From contig CAJQUW010006851.1 of NCBI GenBank assembly GCA_907163375.1, positions 41,831-105,830 of the forward strand: a stretch of 64,000 bases of DNA, written 5' to 3'. The notes beneath the pieces were generated by a model. It was not told where the DNA came from. It saw only the letters and a list, made by a program, of their open reading frames with translations, and searched no databases. This DNA is from Prostheceraeus crozeri (lineage: Eukaryota; Platyhelminthes; Polycladida; Euryleptidae). Made by a program: the position numbers and the translations under genes. Below, one piece after another: positions 24,936 through 37,300 of this stretch (position 1 is its first letter; every line of letters begins with the position of its first letter).

Positions 24936-26479
24936 TTATCATTATTCAATCTCGGGATATAAAAACACCTTTTTTAACACGATCTAAATATTATATTATA
25001 ATGCCCACAAATCAGGATACTCATCATCCGGCAATTCTGACAAGAAGCGACTGTTTTTCCTCGCACAGAGCCATATTCTTTGTCTTTTGATCCGCATAAG
25101 AAGAGGTAGCTGGATCAAGTGTCCCTCGTCATCTCGTGTGAATTTTCCAGGGAATCCACATCTTCCACAATCCTGTAAAAAATTATGACATAATGAAATA
25201 TAACATATACCTACGGCACAGAAATTGTGGGTACCTATCAGATATAGAATTTGATGACTGGAGAAAAATAGACATAGATGTTTAAACCAAAGTTTCATGT
25301 CTTTCTCTGTAGATTTGTGTACTACAATCTGTATGCCACGTAGTGTAAACGCAACGAAAAATCTATCAATTGAAATAGTCGTAGCAGATAATTGAAGAAA
25401 ATTGATGTTTCAAATGATAAAAGACATCATTTCTGTGTATAAGCAATATTTATGAATATTTTTGTAACAATCAGTTCATCAATTGACAAATCTAACAAGT
25501 TAAATAGATATACAAATACTTCTTTGTCACCGCCCATGATCATAATAAAATTATCAGTGCTGCTCTAGTTTTAAATAGCAAATCATATTTTTATTCTATG
25601 AATGCAAGTTGCTAAGTATTCAGGATCTTTATCACCTACTATTGCATATTTCGGTGCAATACATTTTTTGACAACAAATAGAACTTATAAGATTGTTATA
25701 TATTTCGCGTTTCTTTCTGAGTCACACACAATATAAATGCGATAACAATATAATGATGCCTACCAGCATGCTTTAGCCAATCCTATTGATATGTCAATTA
25801 CATGAAAACAATGTCAATAACCACCAAACTTCAGGCCACATGGGAAAGGCTGTCATTTTTATCACGACACATTCAACTATGAAAAATTGAAGAGAACTTA
25901 AATTTTCAATTATTTTAAAAATGATCCATTGAAAATTTTGAATAGAACTTGAAGTTTGAACTGATAATCAATTAATCATAACAACAGGTTCATATATCTA
26001 TACATATATATTTAAATTTCGACTTTATGGTTCACAATTCAAGTAAATTTTGATCATTCACAATACATTTGTTGTTTTACAATTAATTACAATGATATAA
26101 TGATTAATAATTAATATGAGCTTATAATAAAATAATATATATAAAAATATGTAATAATTAATTAATGTATAATATAATGAGAATAAAATGAAAAAGTTAA
26201 ATACGCCTTAGCTTATGTATTCCTACACATTGATTGTAAAAAATTCTTCATTATGATTTTTCGGCATGCCTATGTTTGCTAACTTTCCATGCAGTAAATT
26301 CATTGCCTGGAGGCTGGTTTTATAACGCTAACGGAGGCCTATCATACAAAAAGATGTGATATTTGACTAATCGACCTTTAACTCATCAAGGAAAGGAAAA
26401 TGATCAATATAGATTATTAGTCCGGGTGCTACTGACACTTTCTTCCTAAATTCGCGCACAAAGGACTTAATAGCATGGA
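24936..26479. other. AT-rich intergenic, no gene seen
   Basis: No gene. From about 25980 to 26200 the sequence is nearly all A and T, with TAATTAATATATA-like words. Confidence 0.45.
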
Positions 26480-26900
26480 TTTGTAAATCTTGAAACGCTG
26501 AATACAAAGATCAAATTCTTGAGTGTCACAGCCAGTCGCTTTTGATTCAGTAAAAAATGAGTAAATTTCATGCCTTGATTTAATTTTGGTAATTTTACTG
26601 ATTTTGTAGAGTATCTCAGACATAAAATGCTGAATCATGTGACTCACTTCAACTTTTATATCGAAGTTGATGTTCTGAACTCAATCATGTTTTAAATTTC
26701 ATGGCATTCTGATAAATAGTTTCTTTTCTGCAAAAGAAAATGTACGAAAATTGCCAGGTATTTCACAAACCATAGATATTTCTTGAATTTTAGAATTGGA
26801 TTCCAATGGGAATCCTTTAACCTTGCCTTTAATCGAAAGCGACTGGCTGTGACACTCAAGAATTTGATTTTTGTATTCAGCGTTTCAAGATTTACAACTT
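26480..26900. repeat. Imperfect foldback
   Basis: The block at about 26480-26555 (through GAGTGTCACAGCCAGTCGCT) is the reverse complement of 26830-26900 (AGCGACTGGCTGTGACACTC onward). The loop is about 270 bp. Short frames on both strands arise from the mirrored arms and are not genes. Confidence 0.7.
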
Positions 26901-27086
26901 TGTTATTATTGTTCCGTTCTTCCAAAAATATATGCATGCAAATCTCTATGAAATTCTGTTCAATGCCTTATGTCACAGAAGATAATTTCATGTGCATTCT
27001 TTTAAAACTGCATTATTATGTTTCTCTATGATCTTGCTATCAATCATTCATTCGCAACAGATTGAGCCACAGCGCTTCAGAGAATT

Positions 27087-27564
27087 TCGCTTCATTCTAT
27101 CATTTTATTTACCAAATTGCAATTTTAAAGACAATGCCATCAGTGGTTTAGATATAAAAGCACACATGCTAAAATGAATCAGTTATCAAAAAGAAATTTT
27201 GTCCAATAGAAAGCTAAGATTACAAACGCAAAAACAATTATACAGACGCAATCTACTATTTAACAATTGAGACCTGTCAGTAGCGGCAATGAGCACAGAT
27301 TAATGACCACAGACCGAAGGAACAACACTTGCATCGCAGAATCTCTACTCATTGCCGCTACTGACAGGTCTTAATTGTTAAATAGTAACACAATGTCAGT
27401 ATCATTGTTTTTACGTTTGTAACTTCTTAGCTTTCTATTGGACAGAATTTCTTTTTGAAAAATGATTGATTTTGACATGTGGGCTTTTATACTAAAACCA
27501 CTGATGAAGAAGACATTGTCATTGAAATTGAAATTTGATAAATAAAATGATAGAATGAAGCGAA
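27087..27564. repeat. Large foldback element
   Basis: The two halves pair over about 190-200 bp each, from TCGCTTCATTCTATCATTTT at 27087 (matched at the right end near 27545-27564) to CCTGTCAGTAGCGGCAATGA near 27273, matched at 27352-27371. The loop is about 60 bp. Identity is highest toward the centre. No coding frame or clear target duplication. A MITE-like foldback is the simplest reading. Confidence 0.8.
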
Positions 27565-27669
27565 GTGCTCATAACCTTTCATTATTTGTTAATAAACATT
27601 TTTAGAAAACTGAGTGAGTGATGCTATCCACTTGAATAATAATAAATGAAAACTATCCGCGTTTATTGG

Positions 27670-27763
27670 CCACGCTTGCTCTATTCAAGCATCAAGGAAT
27701 GACAAATACAAATTGCATCTTTCACAGAAAGACGCATGCCTCAATAGAGAGAGCAAAACGTGG
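27670..27763. repeat. Short inverted-repeat unit
   Basis: CCACGCTTGCTCTATTCAAG at the left pairs imperfectly with CTCAATAGAGAGAGCAAAAC at the right, enclosing about 45 bp. This looks like a very small MITE or hairpin. Confidence 0.45.
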
Positions 27764-29443
27764 TCAAGGTACTTAGATAGCTTTCCTTATTACGCTTAAG
27801 TTGACAGACCATCGTTAGATACGTACTGGGAAATGATTCATTACATTTAAATTCTACTTTTCTATGCGAGTGCGTATTGTTTGTCGCAATGAAATTGATT
27901 TCATAAATTTTTTTGAACGCAGCTGTTTTTAAAAAATTATATAATTTATTGATATAGTATTTATTGTCTATGTCTCAGCCGCACATTGTCATCTTTTGCA
28001 TAGCAATTTGATATATCGTTTATTTAATTTCATTGTTGCTAATCTGAAATGCAATATTAAAACCGAATAATTTATTTATTATTATTATTGCTAGTTTCTC
28101 TTTCATCAAGGCAGAAATCCCAACAATTCGTACATGCATAATTACAGAGAGGACATACCGAAACTAGGAATACTACTCCATGCGGCACACAGCTGCACGA
28201 TTCGTATACGATTCAAACTTTTTGCGAGTCAGAATGTGCGTCACACACCAAAAGCAGTATCACACATTGGTCCGCGTGAATTGAACATGAGCAAATAAGA
28301 GGGGGAGAACAAATACAGGTGAGCAAGTATGTGATGCGAGTGGCAAGGCCAAACACACGGGAAATCTTGGCAAACAGACACAAAATACAGATTGCGCTCG
28401 CTCCGCAAAGGAGGTCATAGACAGCAACAGACATTGCGTAATACTAATTGACTATACACTCAGACAACGAAAACAAGGAAGAAATATAGGTAGACAACTA
28501 AATGAAGGAGGATAAAAAAAAGACAAATGTTAAACATGTACATGAGAAATAAACTATGCAAACACCAAACACAATAATACGGAAAATTAGATATTGTAGT
28601 TTCGAATGCTCCAAACAAGAATCATAAAATGATATAATTACTCAGTTTTAAGATAATGTCATCGTCAATGACAGCTAGGAATAGAAATTTTCTAGAGATA
28701 GTCTTTACATCCAACCTAAAGAAGCACAGCTTCCCATTTGCACCATTCGAGAACGGAGTACATTCAAAAGATCACAAAATCATATATCCAAGGGAAGCTA
28801 TGTAGTTATTAAATATCTCTATTAAATTATCCAAATTTTCGTCGATAAACTGACAACTTGCTGAAAGGAGCAGTGTCGAACATCTCGCGATTTTATCAAA
28901 TACGCAGACATTCAGGGCAATGATTTCATTGAATGTTGATCAAGTACGGAGTTTCATGATTTTACTGTACATGCACTATATATTTCACATGTAAATATTT
29001 TCTATTTTTAAATTGCACTGTTCCGTCCAACACTTTGGTTTCGTCATATCGAATAAAATACGAAGTTCACAAAGATTCAGACAGAATCCATGCATGAGAA
29101 TTTAAATATGGAAGTTTTGTTTTTTGAATATCCATTAACCGCATCGCACTCTAACTTGCATATTACCCAATCGCACCAATACAATCATCAATATAATTTC
29201 TTGAAATTTGAAATCAATAACTTCTCATTATTTGTCTTTTCATTAAAATTAGGCTATTATGTTTTAATATTTAACGAATAGGACTATTTGAAAGTTGTCA
29301 AGATATAAGCAGACTCATTGACAGCTGGCGCACGATAGATGAATAGATATTTCATTCCAAAACTATTTGGTAAGCTTCAGCATCTATATAATAATGCCGA
29401 GCAGAGATTGAGTCATATGCAGTTAGTTTTGACAAGATGACGG
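27764..29443. other. Intergenic, no gene seen
   Basis: No supported gene or repeat. A short GC-richer part around 28190-28440 gives chance frames only. Confidence 0.4.
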
Positions 29444-29543
29444 ACCCAGGTGCAAGCGATCTTTCTTTTTTTGCAAAATGATGTCATGATGGCATGTAAA
29501 TGCCATCTTGCATAATAAAGAGAAAGATCACTTACACCTGGGT
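29444..29543. repeat. Compact 100-bp hairpin element
   Basis: ACCCAGGTGCAAGCGATCTT at the left is mirrored by AAGATCACTTACACCTGGGT at the right, with a second inverted match inside (GCAAAATGATG against CCATCTTGC). The unit folds into one long hairpin, a typical size and form for a miniature element. Confidence 0.6.
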
Positions 29544-30120
29544 AATTCTGCTTATTCAAAACTATATATAAAAATAATTTCGTGAAATATAACTTATGCA
29601 GTTGATCATTTATTTTCAGCAACCCCTACATGTGCAGAAAAGAAATTAGACATCTCACCTGCAAGTTCAGGCCATTGACGATATCAATCATTGGAACACA
29701 TTTTGAGATCATATGCATCAGGGTCCCGACTACGTGAGAATGCCGATCATGAGATGATTTTCAAAGATCTGTTTCTGTCAGCGAACAATGTCGGAGATAA
29801 AGTCGCTAAATATGAAGAGTGAATCAAATCACAAAATGTTTTGTAAGATGACAAAGGCAGAAGTTTAATCACGGCAACTGCCTATATCTGCAACTTGAAA
29901 AGATCCATAAATGACTTCTGCGAATTGATTGTGAAGGTCGAACAGCGGTAGCAGATTTGAATTTCCTCTGTATGTCCAAAGAAGCAAATGGTGATCAAGG
30001 CATCGTTTTAAAAAGTTGGGTAGTACTTTTGATCGTAGGCAGTAAACTGTTTCACAGGACACGAATCTAAGACCGATGCGCTGCGCAAGTAGAATATGAA
30101 TGACTCCATGACCTCTGCAT
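29544..30120. other. Intergenic, no gene seen
   Basis: Nothing recognised. A short piece near 29800 (GTCGCTAAATAT) matches the core of the duplication that follows. Confidence 0.35.
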
Positions 30121-30375
30121 CCTTTCTCGCTGTCATGTGATGATTGAGACACGCCGATTGAAGGTCGCTAAATATCAGTAGCCCAGGCGGGAACACGGAA
30201 ATATTTTGTGCGCGCGATTCTCCTTTACTCGCGGAGCACAAGTAACATGAAATGATGTCCGCGAGCGATATCTTTTCTCCCTGTCATTGTCATGTGAATG
30301 AGGCGCGTCGATTGAAGGTCGCTAAATATAGCCTGGGTGGGCGTATGGAAATAATTTGCGCGCGCAGTTCTCCTT
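30121..30375. repeat. Local tandem duplication, period about 153 bp
   Basis: The blocks 30121-30230 and 30274-30375 share GATTGAAGGTCGCTAAATAT, then a GCCxGGxxGG segment, then AAATA(A/T)TTTGYGCGCGC and TTCTCCTT. They are diverged copies in direct order. No coding meaning seen. Confidence 0.65.
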
Positions 30376-30675
30376 CAGTAATGAAATGTGAGGTTTGCGT
30401 CGGAAGACATAGGCCTACATAAAAAGGATCAACTGGAGTGCGTTCTTCTGATATTGAACTATTGCAATTGCAATAAATGCAAAAAAGTGCAGACGCAAAA
30501 TTTTGATTTCATAATAGTATATCATATCATGCGAAATAATTATGATTTCATGAATCAAATTTTTAGGAAATTTATGGGGAGAAATTTTTGATGCATTTTT
30601 ACGCAGGATATGCATAAAGATCAATTTGTTTTCGAAGATGAACATAAGTAGAGTTTACAAAACTATTTAGGAAAT

Positions 30676-30843
30676 AGACAGCAAGAAGTGAGTGAGGGAG
30701 AGAGAAAGAGAGAAGATGAACGACAGAAGAGATATGACGAAGAGAGGGAGAGAACAAGAAGATAAAGAAGAGAAGTGAGCTGAGGAGAGACAAGAAATGG
30801 AAGAGGAAGATAAGTGAGTAGAAAGAGAAGAAACGAGAAAGTG
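30676..30843 (+). repeat. Polypurine tract
   Basis: For about 165 bases the + strand is almost only A and G (GAGAGAGAAAGAGAGAAGAT-like text), with scattered C/T. It is a simple-sequence tract with triplex-forming potential. No gene function is implied. Bases 30376-30675 before it hold nothing recognisable. Confidence 0.75.
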
Positions 30844-31364
30844 ACGAGTCCTCAGGCTTTTTGCCTTACTTTTGAAATTCGAAAGCGATTATGACGAATT
30901 ATAAGGAAACATCGGTAACACAAAATCAATATGATCAATATCAATAGTAATGAGTATTATCCATAAATGCAGGTCTACAAATTATTGTTAAGTATGAATT
31001 AAAAAGATCCTAATAACGCAATAAAAATTAGGCCTAATTAGGGCTTACTGATATCGATAGCACTTAATAATGAAGTAGGTCCAACTGGTACCCGAAGAGA
31101 CCAAAATGATGCATTTGTTAAAAATAGTACCGGAACTCCGGTAGGCTTAGGTGATATGCAAATAATTTATTCTGAAAGTTTAATCAATGCATCACATAAT
31201 CGCAATTGAAAATTATTCCAATTGTGGTGAAAGAATGCATTACTTCTCCACCTTATTTGCATATATAGCCTACAATGGAAACAATTCATAAACAGGTAAA
31301 AATATGTAATACCAAACCAACGACAACACAGAAGTAAGCAGAACTACTAATTGTGTTGCCAATC

Positions 31365-31628
31365 TCTGAGGGAAGTGGGACCAATTTCGGTTGCCAACTT
31401 ATGCGCCAGCTTGGCATGCCAACTTTTGCCAACATAATAAAAATCTATACACTGATAAAAGATCAATCACAAACTGTCTAGATTCAACTGTGAGCATCAT
31501 TTACTTTGTTTTATCATGATTTCTTTACTCAAAAGTACTAGATTTCGAAATTAAAAAATTATGCCGACTCATGCCAACCGGCGGAAGTCAGACCGACTTC
31601 CGGCCGACTTTGGCTTTCACACTGGGGT
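31365..31628. mobile_element. DNA-transposon relic sharing a terminus with 24766-24935
   Basis: The right end, read on the - strand, is CCCAGTGTGAAAGCCAAAGT followed by CGGCCGGAAGTCGG-type text. The left part has TTGCCAACTT and GCTTGGCATGCC words like those near 24855-24872. The middle is ordinary AT-rich DNA without a frame. Both copies look decayed. I cannot see a target duplication. Confidence 0.4.
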
Positions 31629-34382
31629 ATTCCAAATTAATAACGCACGCCAGCAATTATTTAAGTTCATAATTATTAAATTCTACTTATCAAAACGTCC
31701 GGAACGAGAGGTGATATACATGCATGAAACAATAATATCATATTGTGATCATTAGAAAGTTCAGCAATTCGCATCGTCTTACCTGTAATAGGATCGATTA
31801 ATGAGAAGCGTGACATTGTCAGATACGTTCCGGACCTCGGTTTGCTGTTCGTCTTTGTAATTCGCATTGAACGATATGTTGCGCTATCAGAATCATTAAT
31901 GCATCTGAATACTTATCACGATGTCAGTGGTCGCTGACACAATTTATCTCTTCTGATGCTATTTGCACTATTTATGTACTTGGTTAATGTCACAATTTCA
32001 CCTATTTCCAAAGTTTCTAGCATTACATAGAAATCTTGCTTCGAGATATCTACAAAGAATGGTGCGACGTGCAGCCCGATGTCATTGTACAATGCACATT
32101 CACAAATGAAATGAGTGACTCGAACTATGTTAAACAACTTTGTGTTGAATATGACATGGAACATTAAATTCAAACTTCCTAGCAGTGGAAGTTTCATTTC
32201 ACATTAATCAAATCTCTCCCGACTACAGGTTGCATTTGGCCTATGTTTCATCAACTAGCATTTCAAAAAATAGTGGCTGGGTAAGTAAGGAGAATTTGTT
32301 GATAATGTGAATTTCATTATGATTATTAGTATGTCAATTTCATCAATTGACACACCTTCTAGTGAAAATGACAGAATAAAATTTTTGAATATTTTCATCC
32401 AAAATGTCAATCTTTTTTTCATCATGGATGGACATCACAGCATGTGATGCAACTTGAAGAAGTAATTCTTTCAGCAATTGTTGATTAGGATTTCAAATTC
32501 CAATCAAATTTAATGTCACGATGATCGTAGGATGCTGATATAATGCATGAAATTTACCAGAGGACGAAGCATGTGCATAAAAATCTCGCTCATTCTAAAA
32601 GTAAATGATATCCTGTGACTTACACACAAATCTTCCGACGAATCTCTGCCAGTGTAATTTTGCATGTGAAGTCACATGATCACAGGACCCATATAAATGT
32701 TTCATCTACGCACTTGAATGCATTGAATCCATGCTTTACATCAACACCAATAGACGATGGGTGGATGCAAATGTCGGACCAATGGAAAGGTAAAAATCAC
32801 AAATGATCTCATTCTGGAGAAATTTGCATTGCGATTCGTTTTAGCCATTACATCATTGCCTACAACGACAATGCTGAATTCAATGTGATTGATGAATCGC
32901 TGAAACATCTGTGGTAGCGGACATATATTGGGCATTTTCCTTCCATTGGAATTGCATGGCCTTACCGGACAATATTGCAACTATGAGCAATTGTCCGGCA
33001 AGATGTAGGAATCTTACGTAAGATGAATTAGACTAGCCTCGGTGTGTCAGGCACGTCAGAAAGGGAAGACCGCTAGAAGTTGGTTTTAGGGTGGAACCAC
33101 AGAATGAAATATTTTGTTTATCTGCTTCGGTTTGCTAGAAGTGTGATTAATACGAAATCGCCGGCGCATCGAGGAACCTATTAAGTGGGCAAAAAGAATT
33201 CCTAATACCTTACAGAGATAGGAAAAAGTCGTGCGTCGCTTGCGGATTAATGTGAGTTCCAGCAAAGTGCTTCGATTGCCAAAATTCCTTCAGAATCGAA
33301 GAATTCAGATGATTGCGAACAAGCTATCTCTCCATAATGTTGGCCCTTCCGATCATTATTAAAGAAAGTAGCAGGCGTACGAAAATTAGCTCACTTGATG
33401 ATTTCACATCCTCTCCTCGGCATTTCTCACTGTATAGTGCATACATTGAATCGAAGCCAGGCATCGATGCGTGTTTTGGTGTGTGTGACGTGATATCACA
33501 GCACGCACGCATCTGTCACTGGCTCTCGTGTCTTCTGCTGACACCTTATTGTTTGCCATTTCCAATAGCAAGCGATACACGAATTATCCATTCGAGAAGG
33601 AGCAAGTTGTCTAATTCTGTGATGTGACATTTCGATATTAAGGTTGCATATAACCCTTCCTTTCTAGGAAACCTGCTTCAGTTTTCTGCTGGTAGTTATA
33701 CTTGCCGTCGAATACTAAATTAAAACAGTAGTTTTTAACATTTAGTTTTTACTAACAGTCAAAAACTTTAGTATAACTTCAGTGCGCTTTGACTGAGAGG
33801 TCGATATCTTCGGAATGAGAGCCAGAGGAGGGCTGCTCTATGGCTAGTTCCGGCTGATTGGATCCCGAGGAGAAAAGTGTTGGCTAGTTTAGGATTTCGC
33901 TTACTCTGTTAACCGTGGTTTTTTAATGTACTTTTGCTAATATTCGGAATTGCGTGAAATCTGGTATATACTGGGGTAAAGTCATTCTTTGTTATTGTTT
34001 GTGTGAAGCTACATTGAATTTGGAGAGATATTTAAAAAGTTTTGGCTTTAAACGCCTGCACTGTTTGAAGTCCTTATACCTATCTTGGCAGACTTGAATT
34101 TAATCCTTTTCAAGCTTAAGCTTCATGAAATCCAGTGAGGCTGTCAAGCCATTGTCTTTGTTCAAGGCATCAAAATCGATTTCGAACCTTCAATCCACGC
34201 TCAACTCCTGTATTACCAGATTGCTATATTTAAAAATGTCTGAAGATTTCGGAATCTTATAATCCTATTCCAACATGATATTCTTAATGTTTCCAATAGA
34301 AGGCTCTTTATTTAAACATCGAGTAAATTTTACATTTTTGCTTTCCAGGATCAGATTTTGGAAGACTTTTTCTTTTGGAGAA
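31629..34382. other. Intergenic and possible 5' region of the ubiquitin-like gene
   Basis: No coding gene is supported. Near the right side, 33790-33900 is less AT-rich and contains an inverted CCAAT box (ATTGG at 33857-33861), so a promoter or first non-coding exon could lie there. A good splice acceptor (pyrimidine-rich tract then CAG, ending at 34348) just before the proposed start codon suggests a 5'-UTR intron. Both points are inference. A transcript 5' end would settle them. Confidence 0.25.
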
Positions 34383-34395
34383 ATGGCAACATCTG
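34383..34395 (+). CDS. Exon 1 of the ubiquitin-like gene
   Basis: Codes for MATS plus the first base of a glycine codon. The ATG sits in a good Kozak context (GAAATGG) and the donor GTAAGC follows at once. The frame stays open upstream to the acceptor at 34348, so a slightly longer N-terminus from an earlier exon cannot be excluded. Confidence 0.5.
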
Positions 34396-37300
34396 GTAAG
34401 CGTCGTCACATTTTTTGATGTTAATATTTATACCGGTATTGATTGTGTAGTGGACAATTGAACGTCATTAAAAGTGATCCTATAGAAATTAACCAACGAC
34501 CGAGATTTTTACTTCAATTTTGGAAAGCACGCTATTTCAATCACATAATATAGTCTTTGTAACAATGTCTCAATCGGAATTCAACTGAACTGAACATCAC
34601 TGAACTATGCATAGTCTTTGGAACTATGTCTCAATCGGAATTCAACTGAATTGAACATCACTGAACTATGCATAGTCTTTGTAACTATGTCTCAATCGGA
34701 ATTCAACTGAACTGAACATCACTGAACTATGCATAGTCTTTGGAACTATGTCTCAATCGGAATTCAACTGAACTGAACATCACTGAACTATGCATAGTCT
34801 TTGTAACAATGTCTCAATCGGAATTCAACTGAACTGAACATCACTGAACTATGCATAGTCTTTGTAACAATGTCTCAATCGGAATTCAACTGAACTGAAC
34901 ATCACTGAACTATGCATAGTCTTTGTAACGATGTCTCAATCGGAATTCAACTGAACTGAACATCACTGAACTATGCATAGTCTTTGTAACGATGTCTCAA
35001 TCGGAATTCAACTGAACTGAACATCACTGAACTATGCATAGTCTTTGGAACTATGTCTCAATCGGAATTCAACTGAACTGAACATCACTGAACTATGCAT
35101 AGTCTTTGTAACAATGTCTCAATCGGAATTCAACTGAACTGAACATCACTGAACTATGCATAGTCTTTGTAACAATGTCTCAATCGGAATTCAACTGAAC
35201 TGAACATCACTGAACTATGCATAGTCTTTGTAACTGTGTCTCAATCGGAATTCAACTGAACTGAACATCACTGAACTATGCATAGTCTTTGTAACTGTGT
35301 CTCAATCGGAATTCAACTGAACTGAACATCACTGAACTATGCATAGTCTTTGTAACTGTGTCTCAATCGGAATTATAGCAGAATTTTCAGTGAATAACTG
35401 AAACTATGTGAAATGAACGCACTGCAAGTTTGACATTTATTTCTGGTAGACTTGCCACATTTAAAGGAACGGCATTTCCTTGGCCCTGTCGACGTTGAAT
35501 TTTGAGAGTTAGATGATTGATCGACGAGACGATCTTGTGGGAAAGCACTTTTGGTTTGAGTCAGAACTTTAGAGTTCTTCATGCTGAATATTTTCTGCTG
35601 CCATCTGGTCTGCAACTGACTTGATGAAGTCTTGCTCGATGAAATGCAGTCATTCATTTTACAGATCAAAAATTAGTTCAACAGTGATGCATCCAGTTTT
35701 TCGAAGGAACAGTAAAGGATAGCTATCGTTTGCACGAAAAATCCTCGATCCTGCTATCAATTGGTCAGCGCCATCTTTGTATGAATGATAGTCCAACACC
35801 ACCAAAGTGCTTATCTTTTATTTGCAAAATCCCTTGAAGTGCTCGTAGATTTCTCTGGAATTGAAATTGTTGTTTATAATGGTCTCATGATGATGAGACC
35901 AATTCGGGTATATTTCACTATATTGCTTTTCTAGGACGCTGAAATATACTACTGATTTTACTACTTGTTATGAAAGGGTTCTACGGGCGCGAAATCTGCG
36001 CGTGCAGGTGAGTGGGGGCTCGAGTAATAAGCAATTTAGGTCATTCTAAGCTCTGCCTTTTTATTAGAGCTTTGGTATATTTTTGAAGTTACATTTCAAA
36101 CGTGTCATACTACTCATATGAAAAATACACAATTTATGACCGCAGCTACTTTTTGTGAGGTAACTGCTCGAGCAATATCTTTCAACATTGGTTTGCAAAC
36201 CTTTGAATGTATTTAGGAAATATCTATACACGTTCGGTTCTTGGTATATTTTTTTATCATTGACAGAATATTGAAAAAAAGTAGTTTTTTTCATTTTTTT
36301 CGAAACTACTAGTAGGATTTTGGAAAAATTTTATGGGGCTATATAGCTGACCACACCCAATCATCCTGCAGAATCTCATATCTGGTATACTTTTTGTTTG
36401 ATTATTTTTCATTTTGACCACCTGTGACATCTAATGTTTTTTTGGTTTCTTTTGTAGCCTTTTTATAAGACTTCGACGATTTGCTGTATACAGATGCTAT
36501 CAGAAACGGATGTCAACCACAACGTCGAACTGGTCATAGTCAACAACATGATTAATAGTGACCGACAGCAAAACACGCAACGTCTAACTGAACTCAATCA
36601 TTTAGTTTTGGTGATAGATTCTCCAAATCAAAATACAAGATGCTAATATAAAAGCCAAGGATATGCAATCAGGTAGCTTTTAATTCAGGAATCAGGGATA
36701 GAATTGTCGAGGGTGTCCAAAAGTCATGGATAGGATTGTCGACGAATGAATCCAGGAAAAGTCAGGGATTGCTAGTTTTGAAGCCGGTGGTATCCGAAGC
36801 TCCTTGAATGAATTTTGCAAAATATGGATTTCATTCCTACTCTGACAAACTGATTCTATGAAATGAGCTCACTGACTTTGAGCAATCCTTTCTTTGCAGG
36901 AACTTGGAAGGTAGTTATCTTTGCTGAAAATGATGAACATGACAAGATTTTTACATTTTCACCTGAGACACCTTTGAGCGAAGTGCTGCAGAGTTGGAAA
37001 AAATACTTTGGCATTTTTGGCCATTATGTCTTCAAATCCGAGGACAGGGCCGAGGAGTATGATCTGGATTTTACTCTCCGGGATGTGGGAGAGAGTAAAG
37101 ATGGCTCGAAGAAGGTGGAGTTGGCGCTCGTCCTTTCAGACCTCCCCACGCCAACTCCAACAAGAAACATTTATGTGGTATTGAATGGCCGATACAAACA
37201 TTACCGCGTGAGTCCGCGTGATCGACTCAAATACATTATCCCAAACTCTGCTGGAATGACTTTCTCATTCAATGGAAGGATTATTGATATTAGCAAGACC

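Noticed and set aside
36863-36899. ATG at 36863 as the start of the ubiquitin-like protein
   Set aside because: It lies upstream of a strong TTTCTTTGCAG acceptor. An upstream mini-exon with good Kozak context and donor joins in frame, so the 12 extra residues are probably intronic.
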